Below are positions 1 through 5,995 of a stretch of DNA of 10,411 nucleotides, in pieces. The DNA comes from JAZKSG01 sp036626215. GTDB taxonomy: Archaea > Thermoplasmatota > E2 > DHVEG-1. The stretch is taken from the NCBI GenBank assembly GCA_036626215.1, contig JAZKSG010000040.1:1-10411 (forward strand), written 5' to 3'. Numbering within the stretch: the first letter of the stretch is position 1; the number at the start of each line of letters is the position of its first letter. The notes under the pieces are model-generated. The model saw nothing but the letters and a program-made list of their open reading frames with translations, was not told the origin of the DNA and searched no databases. The position numbers were made by a program, and so were the translations under genes.

Positions 1-705
1 TTTACCTTCAAAAGACTGATTCAGATTTACATCTTTCAGACATACAGGTATTTTATAGCTTTCATTTAGAGATAAATTCCCATATTTTTTATCTGTTGAA
101 AAGCTGAAATTACCTGAGATGTTTACTTTATTATAAACGAAACTTTTTACTTCTTTTCCTTCGTCAACATCAGGTATTTTTCTCTGAAAGATAAGTGTCT
201 CATTTGTTTTTATATTGGTTAAAAAAAGAGTGTTATTTTTATTTGTAAAACTATAACGATATGAATAGTTTTTAGAAGATTTGTTAAGCGTGATAATTTT
301 TTGTTCTTCGTCTATAGTAAAGTTCCCTGAGAGTAGTGTAATATCTTCTAAATCTGGTTTTTCGTCATCCTTGTTTTCACCTGTTTGTGTTGATATGGAA
401 TTGTTAACTGAGATATCACTTCTTTTTTTCGCTTTGTCAGATGATCCGGACATAGCGTCTACTGAACCTGATGGTTTAATATCCATGTCAAATTCTGCTT
501 TGTCTGTTCTCCATGTTCCAAGAAAATGAATGTTTTCAATTTCTTGATCCACGGTTTCATCAGAGTATCCAAAGGTATTTGATAGTAAATTATCTTCAGG
601 GATTTCTTTTGAAAAAGGAGTATCGAGTATGTATATACTTAATGCAGTTGCTCCTATCATTGAGCATATAGCTATTGTTAATATTACCTTAGTTACTATC
701 CTCAT
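1..705 (-). CDS. Membrane-anchored extracytoplasmic protein rich in N-glycosylation sequons, partial (C-terminus beyond window)
   Basis: An open frame of 235 codons begins with ATG at 705-703 and reaches the window edge without a stop. The N-terminus is a basic residue pair followed by a hydrophobic stretch (about residues 4-27), which fits a signal anchor; no archaeal lipobox is visible. The rest is hydrophilic and beta-rich. It includes a GTW motif near residues 63-65 and a Tyr/Phe-rich segment (147-175) reminiscent of lipocalin-like barrels. SGNF occurs twice (126-129, 197-200), each followed by a similar stretch, so there may be an internal repeat. From residue 101 on there are 11 N-X-S/T sequons. 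An AGGGA-like element lies about 10 bases before the ATG. I do not recognise the family. I infer a surface protein, possibly glycosylated; its substrate or role is unknown. Confidence 0.75.
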   Translation of the reverse strand, partial: MRIVTKVILTIAICSMIGATALSIYILDTPFSKEIPEDNLLSNTFGYSDETVDQEIENIHFLGTWRTDKAEFDMDIKPSGSVDAMSGSSDKAKKRSDISVNNSISTQTGENKDDEKPDLEDITLLSGNFTIDEEQKIITLNKSSKNYSYRYSFTNKNNTLFLTNIKTNETLIFQRKIPDVDEGKEVKSFVYNKVNISGNFSFSTDKKYGNLSLNESYKIPVCLKDVNLNQSFEGK

Positions 706-824
706 TTTTCAAATATCCCTTATTTTTCTAGATTATATTAATTTTTCACAAATAACTTATTTGTTTTAAGCTTTTTTATCTGGTTTTTTATTATGTACTG
801 CCTTTGTATTTAAAAACCTGGAAA

Positions 825-846
825 ATGTTTGGTAAATGCCAAACAT
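825..846. promoter_or_regulatory. Perfect palindrome in divergent intergenic region, candidate operator
   Basis: The arms are ATGTTTGG and CCAAACAT with a 6-base spacer (TAAATG). The site lies 82 bases before the HPP gene start and 120 bases before the start of the minus-strand gene. A further ATGTTT half-like copy sits at 853-858. No T-run follows, so an operator is more likely than a terminator. The regulator is unknown. The rest of this 222-base gap is A/T-rich and holds only promoter-like tracts. Confidence 0.45.
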
Positions 847-927
847 CCAACAATGTTTACAGATTTTTTTTGTGAAAAATTTTTGAATAATTAATGCTTA
901 TCTTTTTTGCGGAGAGGAATATAAAAG

Positions 928-1425
928 TTGAAGATAGATAAAATCAAAATTTTTGATGAAAAATTCAAAGATAACAAATCAAAATTTGTTTTTCAATGTA
1001 TACTTGCTACCCTTACTATTTTGGCGGTGTTACTTTTTTTAGATATTCTCACCGAGATTGCAATCATTACCTCTCTTGGAGCAAGTACAATGATTGCTTT
1101 TACTATGCCCCATAAGTATACCGCTGCTTCAAGGAGAATCATAGGTGGATATATAGTTGGAACAGTGACTGGTCTAGTTTTTTATTATCTTACGTTTTTT
1201 GTTCCTACTGAGCTAGATATAATCGTTTTTGCCGCTATTGCAGTAGGCTTCTCCATTTTTATAATGACTATGATAAATGTTGAACATGCTCCAGCAGCGG
1301 GTGTAGCTCTGGGCTTAGTGATTCAAAACTGGAATCATATGACTATAATCTATATCGTCGCTGCGGTGCTATGGATGGTTATAGTTAAAACATTGTTAAG
1401 AAACTGGATGATAGATTTAACCTAA
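928..1425 (+). CDS. HPP-family small integral membrane protein
   Basis: The 165-residue protein has a short charged N-terminus and four to five hydrophobic segments (about 20-40, 45-60, 71-92, 97-116 and 121-157). The loop at residues 51-73 (GAST, then a Met-Pro-His, then a Ser-Arg-Arg-Ile-Ile-Gly-Gly) matches the HPP signature region, here MPHK rather than HPP. An Ala/Gly-rich segment (APAAG, 121-125) also fits. HPP proteins are membrane proteins; a chloroplast member from Arabidopsis has been linked to nitrite transport, but the archaeal substrate is unknown. There is no C-terminal CBS domain, unlike some relatives. The start is TTG, supported by GGAGAGG at 911-917, 10 bases upstream; no in-frame ATG or GTG lies nearby. 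Family call fairly sure, substrate unassigned. Confidence 0.8.
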   Translation: MKIDKIKIFDEKFKDNKSKFVFQCILATLTILAVLLFLDILTEIAIITSLGASTMIAFTMPHKYTAASRRIIGGYIVGTVTGLVFYYLTFFVPTELDIIVFAAIAVGFSIFIMTMINVEHAPAAGVALGLVIQNWNHMTIIYIVAAVLWMVIVKTLLRNWMIDLT

Positions 1426-1439
1426 AACAAGGGACAACT

Positions 1440-1454
1440 TTTATATAATATAAA
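1440..1454 (+). promoter_or_regulatory. TATA box of the COG1325 gene
   Basis: TTTATATAATATAAA lies about 28 bases before the ATG at 1475. No Shine-Dalgarno sequence lies between them, so transcription probably starts at or next to the start codon, giving a leaderless mRNA. Confidence 0.6.
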
Positions 1455-1474
1455 CTGTAAGATACTTTTTTGTT

Positions 1475-1954
1475 ATGAGGCAGTTGGTACACAATGTTTC
1501 AATCAGAGTATTCGAAAAAGATTATAACAATTTAGAAAACATTCAAAACATTTTTAATCGATTACTACCGGTTGATTTCAAAAAAGAAAAAGTGGATATA
1601 GATCATGAAGAAGCTGAAGGCTTTGAAGAAAAAACTATCCATATACTTTCTATGGAGACAGAGAAAAGACGTCATAACCGTCTTCTTTTGAGGAATTTAT
1701 TTCAACAGATGCATGATAAAGATAAAAGTAGGGTTTTTGATCAACGTCGAACAAGAGTAGATGATGAAGGAAACTTTTATATCCGGCTTGATAAGCAATC
1801 GTTGTTGGATCAAAAATATGTTTTAACAGAAGGTGGAGATTGTTTCCATTTTAGGATAAAAATAGCTGCCTATCCAAAAAATGAAGATACCATTATGGAT
1901 TCTATCGAAACTCTTTTATCTGAACATGGCTGCACTTCTCAAAATCCTACCTAA
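1475..1954 (+). CDS. COG1325 / DUF54 archaeal RNA-binding protein (exosome-associated family)
   Basis: The 159-residue protein starts with the family's VHNVSIRVF strand and has a central Gly-Phe-Glu-Glu plus long acidic/basic region. The C-terminal part has the typical YIRLDKQSLLDQKY (102-115) and a closing strand RIKIAAYP (127-134). COG1325 proteins have a small RNA-binding alpha/beta fold and were predicted as exosome-associated from archaeal gene neighbourhoods. The biochemical role is still not firmly defined. The gene has its own TATA box and no ribosome-binding site, so a leaderless transcript is likely. It is convergent with the RNA 2'-phosphotransferase gene, with only 7 bases between the two stop codons. 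Family call rests on motif resemblance, not a search. Confidence 0.8.
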   Translation: MRQLVHNVSIRVFEKDYNNLENIQNIFNRLLPVDFKKEKVDIDHEEAEGFEEKTIHILSMETEKRRHNRLLLRNLFQQMHDKDKSRVFDQRRTRVDDEGNFYIRLDKQSLLDQKYVLTEGGDCFHFRIKIAAYPKNEDTIMDSIETLLSEHGCTSQNPT

Positions 1955-1980
1955 AATTTTTTTAGTTTTCATCTTTTTTT
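1951..1980. terminator. Shared A/T terminator between convergent genes
   Basis: CTAAAA, three Ts, then TTTTAG (1951-1965) forms a small palindrome that includes both stop codons. For the plus transcript, T-runs lie at 1957-1963 and 1974-1980, the second inside the end of the opposing gene. Archaeal termination commonly uses oligo-T tracts. For the minus transcript only a T4 run follows, so its stop is weaker. Confidence 0.45.
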
Positions 1981-2498
1981 GAAATACATGAAGATGGTAT
2001 CTCATCGGAAACTACTACTTTGTTTGTAGCCCTACTAAAACATACACCTTCTCTTTGTGCTTTTTTGACATTTATCTCTAAAACAACTGGGTTGGGACAT
2101 CTTCTTTTACCAACACGTAAAGCTTCATCTATAGAGGATGAAAGATGTACTCTTTGTCTACCCTTTGTTTTCAAACCATCTCTACATATTTCTCTTGCAG
2201 CTTTTGGCGTGGTACCATGATATAAAACATCTTCATCTTGGATTTCTTCTAGTTCTATGTCGACAGGTATGCTATGACCGTACAAGGCTCGAATCTTGTT
2301 GTTTTTTATCTGGAATCGTTTGTTTCCATTTTGAGTTATTTTTTCTAGAATCTCTCTGTCTACCTCTGGAAATTTTTTTCTAACTTTGTTTAAAACTTGG
2401 TTGATAGAGGCAAAACCATTTTTGGATATATCTAAATCTTTAGGGTTATGTCTTAGAAGATAGGAAATATATTTGCTAACCTCGGTTTTTTTATTCAT
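1962..2498 (-). CDS. kptA: RNA 2'-phosphotransferase (Tpt1/KptA family)
   Basis: The 178-residue protein would transfer an internal RNA 2'-phosphate to NAD+, releasing nicotinamide and ADP-ribose 1'',2''-cyclic phosphate. The N-terminal RNA-binding lobe has SKYISYLLRH (8-17), giving the catalytic Arg-His pair R16-H17, and RF at 61-62 as the likely next conserved Arg. YGHS (73-76) follows. The C-terminal ADP-ribosyltransferase-like lobe has YHGT (93-96), the GL turn (108-109) and VHLS (117-120). The ATG at 2498-2496 overlaps the upstream gene's TGA as ATGA and has a purine-rich GGAAAAGAGAG just before it, so I prefer it over the upstream in-frame ATG at 2522, which adds eight mostly basic residues. 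Length is normal for the family. Archaea lack an obvious yeast-type tRNA ligase, so the natural substrate is open. Confidence 0.9.
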   Translation of the reverse strand: MNKKTEVSKYISYLLRHNPKDLDISKNGFASINQVLNKVRKKFPEVDREILEKITQNGNKRFQIKNNKIRALYGHSIPVDIELEEIQDEDVLYHGTTPKAAREICRDGLKTKGRQRVHLSSSIDEALRVGKRRCPNPVVLEINVKKAQREGVCFSRATNKVVVSDEIPSSCISKKDEN

Positions 2499-2749
2499 CT
2501 CTCTTTTCCTTCTTTTTTCCATTTAGCGAGAGAGCTTTCTAAGGCAGCTATAGTAGCAGTCTCGGTTATATGTTTTAGTCTGCCTTTACCTGTAAAGTTG
2601 ATTCCTTGTTTTGCATATGCCGCTTTCAGCATTTCGTCAAGTACAGATATTGTAAAACCTGCATCGTTTTTCTTCCTGTATTCTATATAGTTATATGTTT
2701 GGTTGTATGTCTTTGAGTACTTTTTTTCTTCCCACTCTTCACTATACAT
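2495..2749 (-). CDS. Small hypothetical protein between elbB-like and kptA genes
   Basis: This 84-residue soluble protein is one I do not recognise. The N-terminal third is rich in Tyr, Glu and Lys (residues 1-27). The C-terminal half (33-78) looks like two or three helices with a GKGRLKHITETATIAAL segment (54-70). No Cys, His pair or metal motif stands out, and there is no signal or membrane segment. I chose ATG at 2749, 22 bases after the upstream stop and with AGGG about 11 bases before it. A TTG at 2785 would overlap the preceding gene by 14 bases. Its TGA overlaps the kptA ATG by four bases, so the two are probably co-translated. Context suggests a role near RNA 2'-phosphotransfer, but this is inference from position alone. 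Confidence 0.75.
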   Translation of the reverse strand: MYSEEWEEKKYSKTYNQTYNYIEYRKKNDAGFTISVLDEMLKAAYAKQGINFTGKGRLKHITETATIAALESSLAKWKKEGKER

Positions 2750-2771
2750 AATTGTTTTTTCCCTGGTTTTT

Positions 2772-3434
2772 TTAGGATATTTCAATGATTTTTGTTACAA
2801 GTTTTTCTATACCTGATGCTGCTTCAGCTATATCATTTGCTATCGTATATGCAGGAGTTGAAACGATTTTGTTTTTTTTGTCATAGCAGATTTCATCTAC
2901 CTTTTTTTCTTCTGCTATACCGCCGTTTTGTTCGACTGCAGACATTAGTTCTTCTCTGTTTCCAACTGTTACTTTTGGTTTAACGTCGTTGTCTTTGAAT
3001 GCACGTGCTATCATCAATGGAGATATACAGATAGCTCCAATTGGTTTATCTTTTTGATGTGTCTGTAGAATAGCGTTTTTTACATCTTCATCTATTCTGC
3101 AGTTTACTCCGTCTATAGCATAGGTGAACAAGTTTTTAGCTACACCGAATCCTCCAGGGAAAATCAATGCATCATAGTCGTTAGGGTTGTATTCTTTTAT
3201 GTCTCTTATGTCTCCTCTTGCTATACGTGCTGCCTCTGTCATCATGTTTCTTTCCTCGTTTTCCACTGGTTTGTTTTTTGTGTGATCAACTACGTGGTGT
3301 TGTTTTTTGTCTGGTGCAAAACAGTCGTAGTCTGCACCTTGTTTTTTTAGATAGAGTAGGGTTGCTACTGATTCATGGAGTTCGCTTCCATCTTTAACTC
3401 CGCTGCCTGCTAATATAACTGCTATTTTTTTCAT
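2772..3434 (-). CDS. elbB: ElbB/ES1-family DJ-1/PfpI superfamily protein (glyoxalase-like)
   Basis: The 220-residue, full-length protein has the ES1/ElbB layout. It starts with KKIAVILAGSGVKDGSELHE (2-21). CFAPDKKQHHV follows at 38-48. AARIARG (68-74) and YDALIFPGGFGVAKNL (87-102) come next. The nucleophile-elbow PIGAICISP (131-139) places C136 as the active cysteine. STPAYTIANDIAEAASGIEKLV (192-213) closes the fold. Bacterial ElbB has weak glyoxalase activity and was tied to isoprenoid output, but its physiological role is unsettled. It heads a three-gene minus-strand run with the 84-residue protein and kptA. The ATG has a GGAGG (complement of 3446-3450) 11 bases upstream and a TATA-like box farther out. 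Confidence 0.9.
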   Translation of the reverse strand: MKKIAVILAGSGVKDGSELHESVATLLYLKKQGADYDCFAPDKKQHHVVDHTKNKPVENEERNMMTEAARIARGDIRDIKEYNPNDYDALIFPGGFGVAKNLFTYAIDGVNCRIDEDVKNAILQTHQKDKPIGAICISPLMIARAFKDNDVKPKVTVGNREELMSAVEQNGGIAEEKKVDEICYDKKNKIVSTPAYTIANDIAEAASGIEKLVTKIIEIS

Positions 3435-3445
3435 ATTTTTTCTTT

Positions 3446-3475
3446 GCCTCCATAATAAACAATGATTTATTTATA
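3446..3475 (-). promoter_or_regulatory. TATA box and Shine-Dalgarno of the elbB-kptA run
   Basis: On the minus strand, TATAAATAA occupies 3475-3467 and GGAGG lies at 3450-3446, then ATG at 3434. The predicted transcription start would fall near 3445, right at the GGAGG, so either the true start is slightly farther upstream or the leader is very short. Confidence 0.5.
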
Positions 3476-3550
3476 GGTTGTCAGACTAATTTTTGAAAAC
3501 TCGTTAATAAACCTTTTCGTCTTTTTGGGATATGATTTTTCAACTAATAG

Positions 3551-3592
3551 TATATAACCCTCCTCTGTTAGATATAGAATTAGGTTAGGTGG
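3551..3592 (+). promoter_or_regulatory. TATA box and start-deciding Shine-Dalgarno of the DUF429 gene
   Basis: TATATAA at 3551-3557 predicts a transcript start near 3578-3582. AGGTGG at 3587-3592 then lies in a short leader, 11 bases before TTG at 3604. This supports TTG 3604 rather than GTG 3589 as the start, since GTG 3589 overlaps the AGGTGG itself. Confidence 0.55.
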
Positions 3593-3603
3593 TTTATTTT
3601 TCG

Positions 3604-4119
3604 TTGAAAGTATTAGGTGTTGATCTCGCTGCTTATCCAAAAAACTCTACAGGTGTATGTATTCTAAAAAACAATCAAATTGTTCTTAAGACAGTTAAAA
3701 CAGATAAAGAAATTTTAGATAATATATCTGAGGTTAAACCAGTTTTGGTAGCGATAGATGCACCGATAATGGATAGCAAACCTCATATGAGAAAGGCAGA
3801 TGGAGAGTTAAAAAAATATGGAGCATTATCCCCTGCTTTACCAGGTATGAAAACTTTAACCTTGAGGGCTTCCAGACTTGTTAAAAAAATTGATAAACCA
3901 AAGGTTATAGAGGTTTTCCCTACAGCTACACAAAAAATAATTGGAGTGTACAATAAAGACTACCGAGTTGCTGCTAAACAGATGAATGTTTCTCCTAATA
4001 ATAAACATGAGTTTGATGCATATATATGTAGTGTTACAGGTAAACTTTTTCTTCAGGGAAAAACCGTAGAAGTAGGAGATGAAAATGGGAAAATAGTTCT
4101 TCCTTCGAAAGAATTATAA
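3604..4119 (+). CDS. DUF429 family predicted nuclease (RNase H fold)
   Basis: The 171-residue protein carries the DUF429 pattern. VLGVDLA (3-9) gives D7, and VAIDAPI (49-55) gives D52. HMRKADGELKKYG (61-73) resembles the conserved R-x-x-D-x-x-L segment. IEVFPTA (102-108) gives E103, and HEFDAYICSVTGKLF (135-149) gives D138. These acidic residues at strand ends fit an RNase H-like active site, which is why the family is predicted to be a nuclease; I know of no settled substrate. The start is TTG; GTG at 3589 would add five residues. The DUF72 gene follows after 44 bases on the same strand. Family call confident, function unproven. Confidence 0.8.
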   Translation: MKVLGVDLAAYPKNSTGVCILKNNQIVLKTVKTDKEILDNISEVKPVLVAIDAPIMDSKPHMRKADGELKKYGALSPALPGMKTLTLRASRLVKKIDKPKVIEVFPTATQKIIGVYNKDYRVAAKQMNVSPNNKHEFDAYICSVTGKLFLQGKTVEVGDENGKIVLPSKEL

Positions 4120-4130
4120 GTGAGTTTCTA

Positions 4131-4140
4131 AAATATTTAA
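4131..4140 (+). promoter_or_regulatory. Possible internal TATA-like box before the DUF72 gene
   Basis: AAATATTTAA lies about 29 bases before the ATG at 4164, so the DUF72 gene may have its own promoter as well as read-through from the DUF429 gene. The site is A/T-rich and could be chance. Confidence 0.3.
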
Positions 4141-4163
4141 AGAAGAAAGTAGTGGGAGTTTAT

Positions 4164-4949
4164 ATGTCTGATATAAAAATTGGTACCTGTGGATATGGTT
4201 ATTTTAAACCTGGTAAGGGTTGGAAAGATAAATATAAAAATAAACTTCAGGCTTATACCAATAGTTTTAGAACTGGTGAGTTAAACCGTACTTTCTATAA
4301 GCTTCCTATGGAGAAAACTGCTGAACGTTGGAGACGGGAGGCAGATAACGATTTCGATTTTACCATGAAAGCCTGGCAGGCTTTGACTCATCCAACTAGT
4401 AGCCCTACTTGGAGAAATAAAAAAGATAAATTGACTGATGCTCAGAAAGAAAACTTTGGTTACCTTAAACCCAACTCTGAGATTGTAGAAGCCTGGAATA
4501 AGACTAAAAGAATTGCGGATAGTTTAAACGCCAAAATAATAGTTATTCAGACGTCAAACAGTTTTGATTGTAACAGAAAAAACAAGCGAAACATGCGTAA
4601 ACTTTTGAAGAAAATTAATCGTGGAGCTGTCGAAATCGCTTGGGAGCCACGGGGAAACTGGAGAGAAAAACAAGGGGAGATAAAAAAAATCTGCGATGAT
4701 TTAAATCTTATACATGTTGTAGACTTGATGCGTCGTAATCCTGTTTCTGATCACCCTATTTCCTATATACGTCTTCATGGTCTCAATGAAAAGGAATATG
4801 ATTACAACTACGATTACAGTGATGAAGAGCTTGAGGAACTCTCTGATAAACTAAAAAATCTTTCTGAAGAAAAAAAGACTGTCTACTGTATGTTTAACAA
4901 CTTTCAAATGTTTAAAAACGCGGAGTGTTTAAAAGAAATTCTTAAATAA
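4164..4949 (+). CDS. DUF72 family TIM-barrel protein
   Basis: The 261-residue protein matches DUF72 (COG1801). IKIGTCGYGYF (4-14) is the first barrel strand. FRTGELNRTFYKLP (35-48) is the family hallmark. FDFTMKAWQALTHP (64-77) follows, then IIVIQTSNSF (125-134), VEIAWEPRGNW (156-166) with the conserved EPR, YIRLHG (201-206), and YCMFNNFQM (241-249), where the N-N pair is typical. DUF72 structures are TIM barrels without an established reaction. The ATG at 4164 is preferred: GGGAG lies 5 bases before it, and DUF72 proteins begin almost at once with the I-x-I-G-T strand. An upstream GTG at 4152 is possible. It is in tandem with a DUF429 gene and convergent with a small minus-strand gene, with 16 bases between stops. 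Confidence 0.85.
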   Translation: MSDIKIGTCGYGYFKPGKGWKDKYKNKLQAYTNSFRTGELNRTFYKLPMEKTAERWRREADNDFDFTMKAWQALTHPTSSPTWRNKKDKLTDAQKENFGYLKPNSEIVEAWNKTKRIADSLNAKIIVIQTSNSFDCNRKNKRNMRKLLKKINRGAVEIAWEPRGNWREKQGEIKKICDDLNLIHVVDLMRRNPVSDHPISYIRLHGLNEKEYDYNYDYSDEELEELSDKLKNLSEEKKTVYCMFNNFQMFKNAECLKEILK

Positions 4950-4965
4950 AAAAATCTTTTTAGAA

Positions 4966-5112
4966 TCAGTTTATCAATTCTTCTTTCTTTTCTTTATATC
5001 GTCGCAATGCTTCAAAGTATGCTTTTTCTCTCTGGTATCCTTTACGGAGGAAATGCTGGTATAACGCATCTTTATACAGATTTTCCAGTTTTTCACGTTT
5101 TTTATCTATCAT
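4966..5112 (-). CDS. Small basic helical protein, 48 residues, unrecognised
   Basis: ATG at 5112-5110 opens 48 codons ending in TGA at 4968-4966. AAGGTGA (complement of 5126-5120) lies 7 bases before the ATG, a near-consensus archaeal ribosome-binding site. No other in-frame start lies upstream before a stop. A TATA-like TTTTAAA (complement of 5160-5154) would give a leader of about 20 bases. The protein is strongly charged (many Lys, Glu, Arg) with Tyr, Phe and Leu spaced as in amphipathic helices: a first helix at about 3-23, a GY turn at 25-26, and a second helix at 28-47. I do not know the family. It lies 142 bases downstream of the PdeM-like gene on the same strand, but with its own promoter. 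The T-run just past its stop, in the DUF72 tail, could end its transcript. Confidence 0.7.
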   Translation of the reverse strand: MIDKKREKLENLYKDALYQHFLRKGYQREKAYFEALRRYKEKKEELIN

Positions 5113-5166
5113 CTCTGGTTCACCTTCACTTAAATAAAACTTTGTTGATTATGTTTAAAAGGCGTT

Positions 5167-5176
5167 GTTGTACAAC
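5167..5176. repeat. 10-bp perfect palindrome upstream of the small gene
   Basis: GTTGTACAAC lies about 55 bases before the 48-codon gene and just upstream of its TATA-like box. It could be a small operator, but a palindrome of this size can occur by chance. The rest of the 112-base gap holds nothing else that I can support. Confidence 0.25.
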
Positions 5177-5221
5177 TGTTATCAACCTTCTTTACAGTAG
5201 TTACCCAATCGATTGATGTTT

Positions 5222-5256
5222 AAAAAAAGAAGACTCTTTTTACTCTGACTTCTTTT
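5222..5256 (-). terminator. Weak hairpin plus T-run after the PdeM-like gene
   Basis: On the minus strand AAAAGAAG and CTTCTTTT can pair across a 16-base loop and run into seven Ts. The stem begins at the stop codon of the phosphoesterase gene. The stem is A/U-rich; the oligo-T run is the stronger archaeal signal. Confidence 0.45.
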
Positions 5257-5995
5257 ATAGCACGACTTTCCTAAGCTTCCCTATTGATGAAAAATCTAGT
5301 AGTCCTACATCTGTAATAGCGTATACTTCAAATTTTTCAATCATGATTTTTTTTAAAAAAGGTGAGAGAAGTTCTTTTTTTTCTGATGTGATCATATTTG
5401 TCCCACTTGCAACCGGTGAAAAAGCAGGCATAACAACTGTATTTTCTGATGCTAAAAAACAGGGTGAAGAGAGTGTAGCTCCTACTTTATCTCGTATTTT
5501 GATAAATGGATGTTCATGAGCAATTATTTTACGTTTATCTTTTTCTATGTTTTTTTCTTTATGTCCATGTAGAATAACTATGTTTTCTATCTGATATTTT
5601 TGTTTAAAAGGTATATCGTTTTTTACGGCTATAGTTTTTAGAAAATTGTCATGGTTTCCCCTTAGTAGTATTATCTCTGTTTGTTCTCTTAAAAAATCAG
5701 TTATCTCGTTTACCTCACGCCATTCCTGCCATAGGTTTTTTCCGAAGTTGTGTTTAAAATCTCCGTTTACTATCAACGTCTCTGGTTTATATTTTTTTAA
5801 AATTTTTTTTAGCCTTTCTAATATTATTTTTTTCTGGTATTGGGGTAATGATACTCCTTCGCTTCGTAGTACCCCTTCTACACCTAGATGCAAATCTGAG
5901 ATTATTACAACGTTTTTTTTGGGTAGATGTAGAGCGTAGTCTCTAGTAGCAAAAACATCTGGCCAGATTTCAATTTTGTTTTTTTCTTTTTTCAC
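5255..5995 (-). CDS. PdeM-like metallophosphoesterase (COG1407), Lhr-associated
   Basis: The 246-residue protein is a calcineurin-like phosphoesterase of the COG1407 type. It carries the metal-binding set: SDLHLG (33-38, D34 and H36), NGDFKH (77-82, D79), RGNHDN (112-117, N114 and H115), LHGH (142-145), and AHEHP (159-163). In bacteria the related MPE/PdeM sits with an Lhr-type helicase and a DNA ligase in a repair cluster and acts on nucleic-acid phosphoesters. The start is GTG with GGAGG (complement of 6006-6002) six bases upstream. It overlaps the end of the helicase gene by 26 bases in another frame, which implies translational coupling. A physical or functional partnership with the helicase is inferred from this arrangement. 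No ligase or nuclease partner gene is in the window. Confidence 0.88.
   Translation of the reverse strand: MKKEKNKIEIWPDVFATRDYALHLPKKNVVIISDLHLGVEGVLRSEGVSLPQYQKKIILERLKKILKKYKPETLIVNGDFKHNFGKNLWQEWREVNEITDFLREQTEIILLRGNHDNFLKTIAVKNDIPFKQKYQIENIVILHGHKEKNIEKDKRKIIAHEHPFIKIRDKVGATLSSPCFLASENTVVMPAFSPVASGTNMITSEKKELLSPFLKKIMIEKFEVYAITDVGLLDFSSIGKLRKVVL

Noticed and set aside
281..529. 82-codon plus-strand frame
   Set aside because: It is the antisense shadow of the longer minus-strand frame that runs from 705 to the window edge and has a membrane anchor; the plus-strand protein is Ser/Phe-rich with no recognisable features.
782..818. GGTTTTT and AAAAACC as a terminator hairpin
   Set aside because: The stem is only 7 A/T-rich pairs around a loop of over 20 bases with no T-run at the right place.
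919..926. ATATAAAA tract directly before the HPP start as a TATA box
   Set aside because: It would place the transcript start inside the coding region, with no suitable in-frame start codon soon after; the GGAGAGG element explains the start better.
2498..2522. Upstream ATG at 2522 as the kptA start
   Set aside because: It adds eight mostly basic residues outside the conserved domain and overlaps the preceding gene by 28 bases; ATGA overlap at 2498 is the more usual arrangement.
5007..5216. 69-codon plus-strand frame
   Set aside because: It overlaps the minus-strand 48-codon gene, which has a far better ribosome-binding site and a protein-like composition; the plus frame lacks both.
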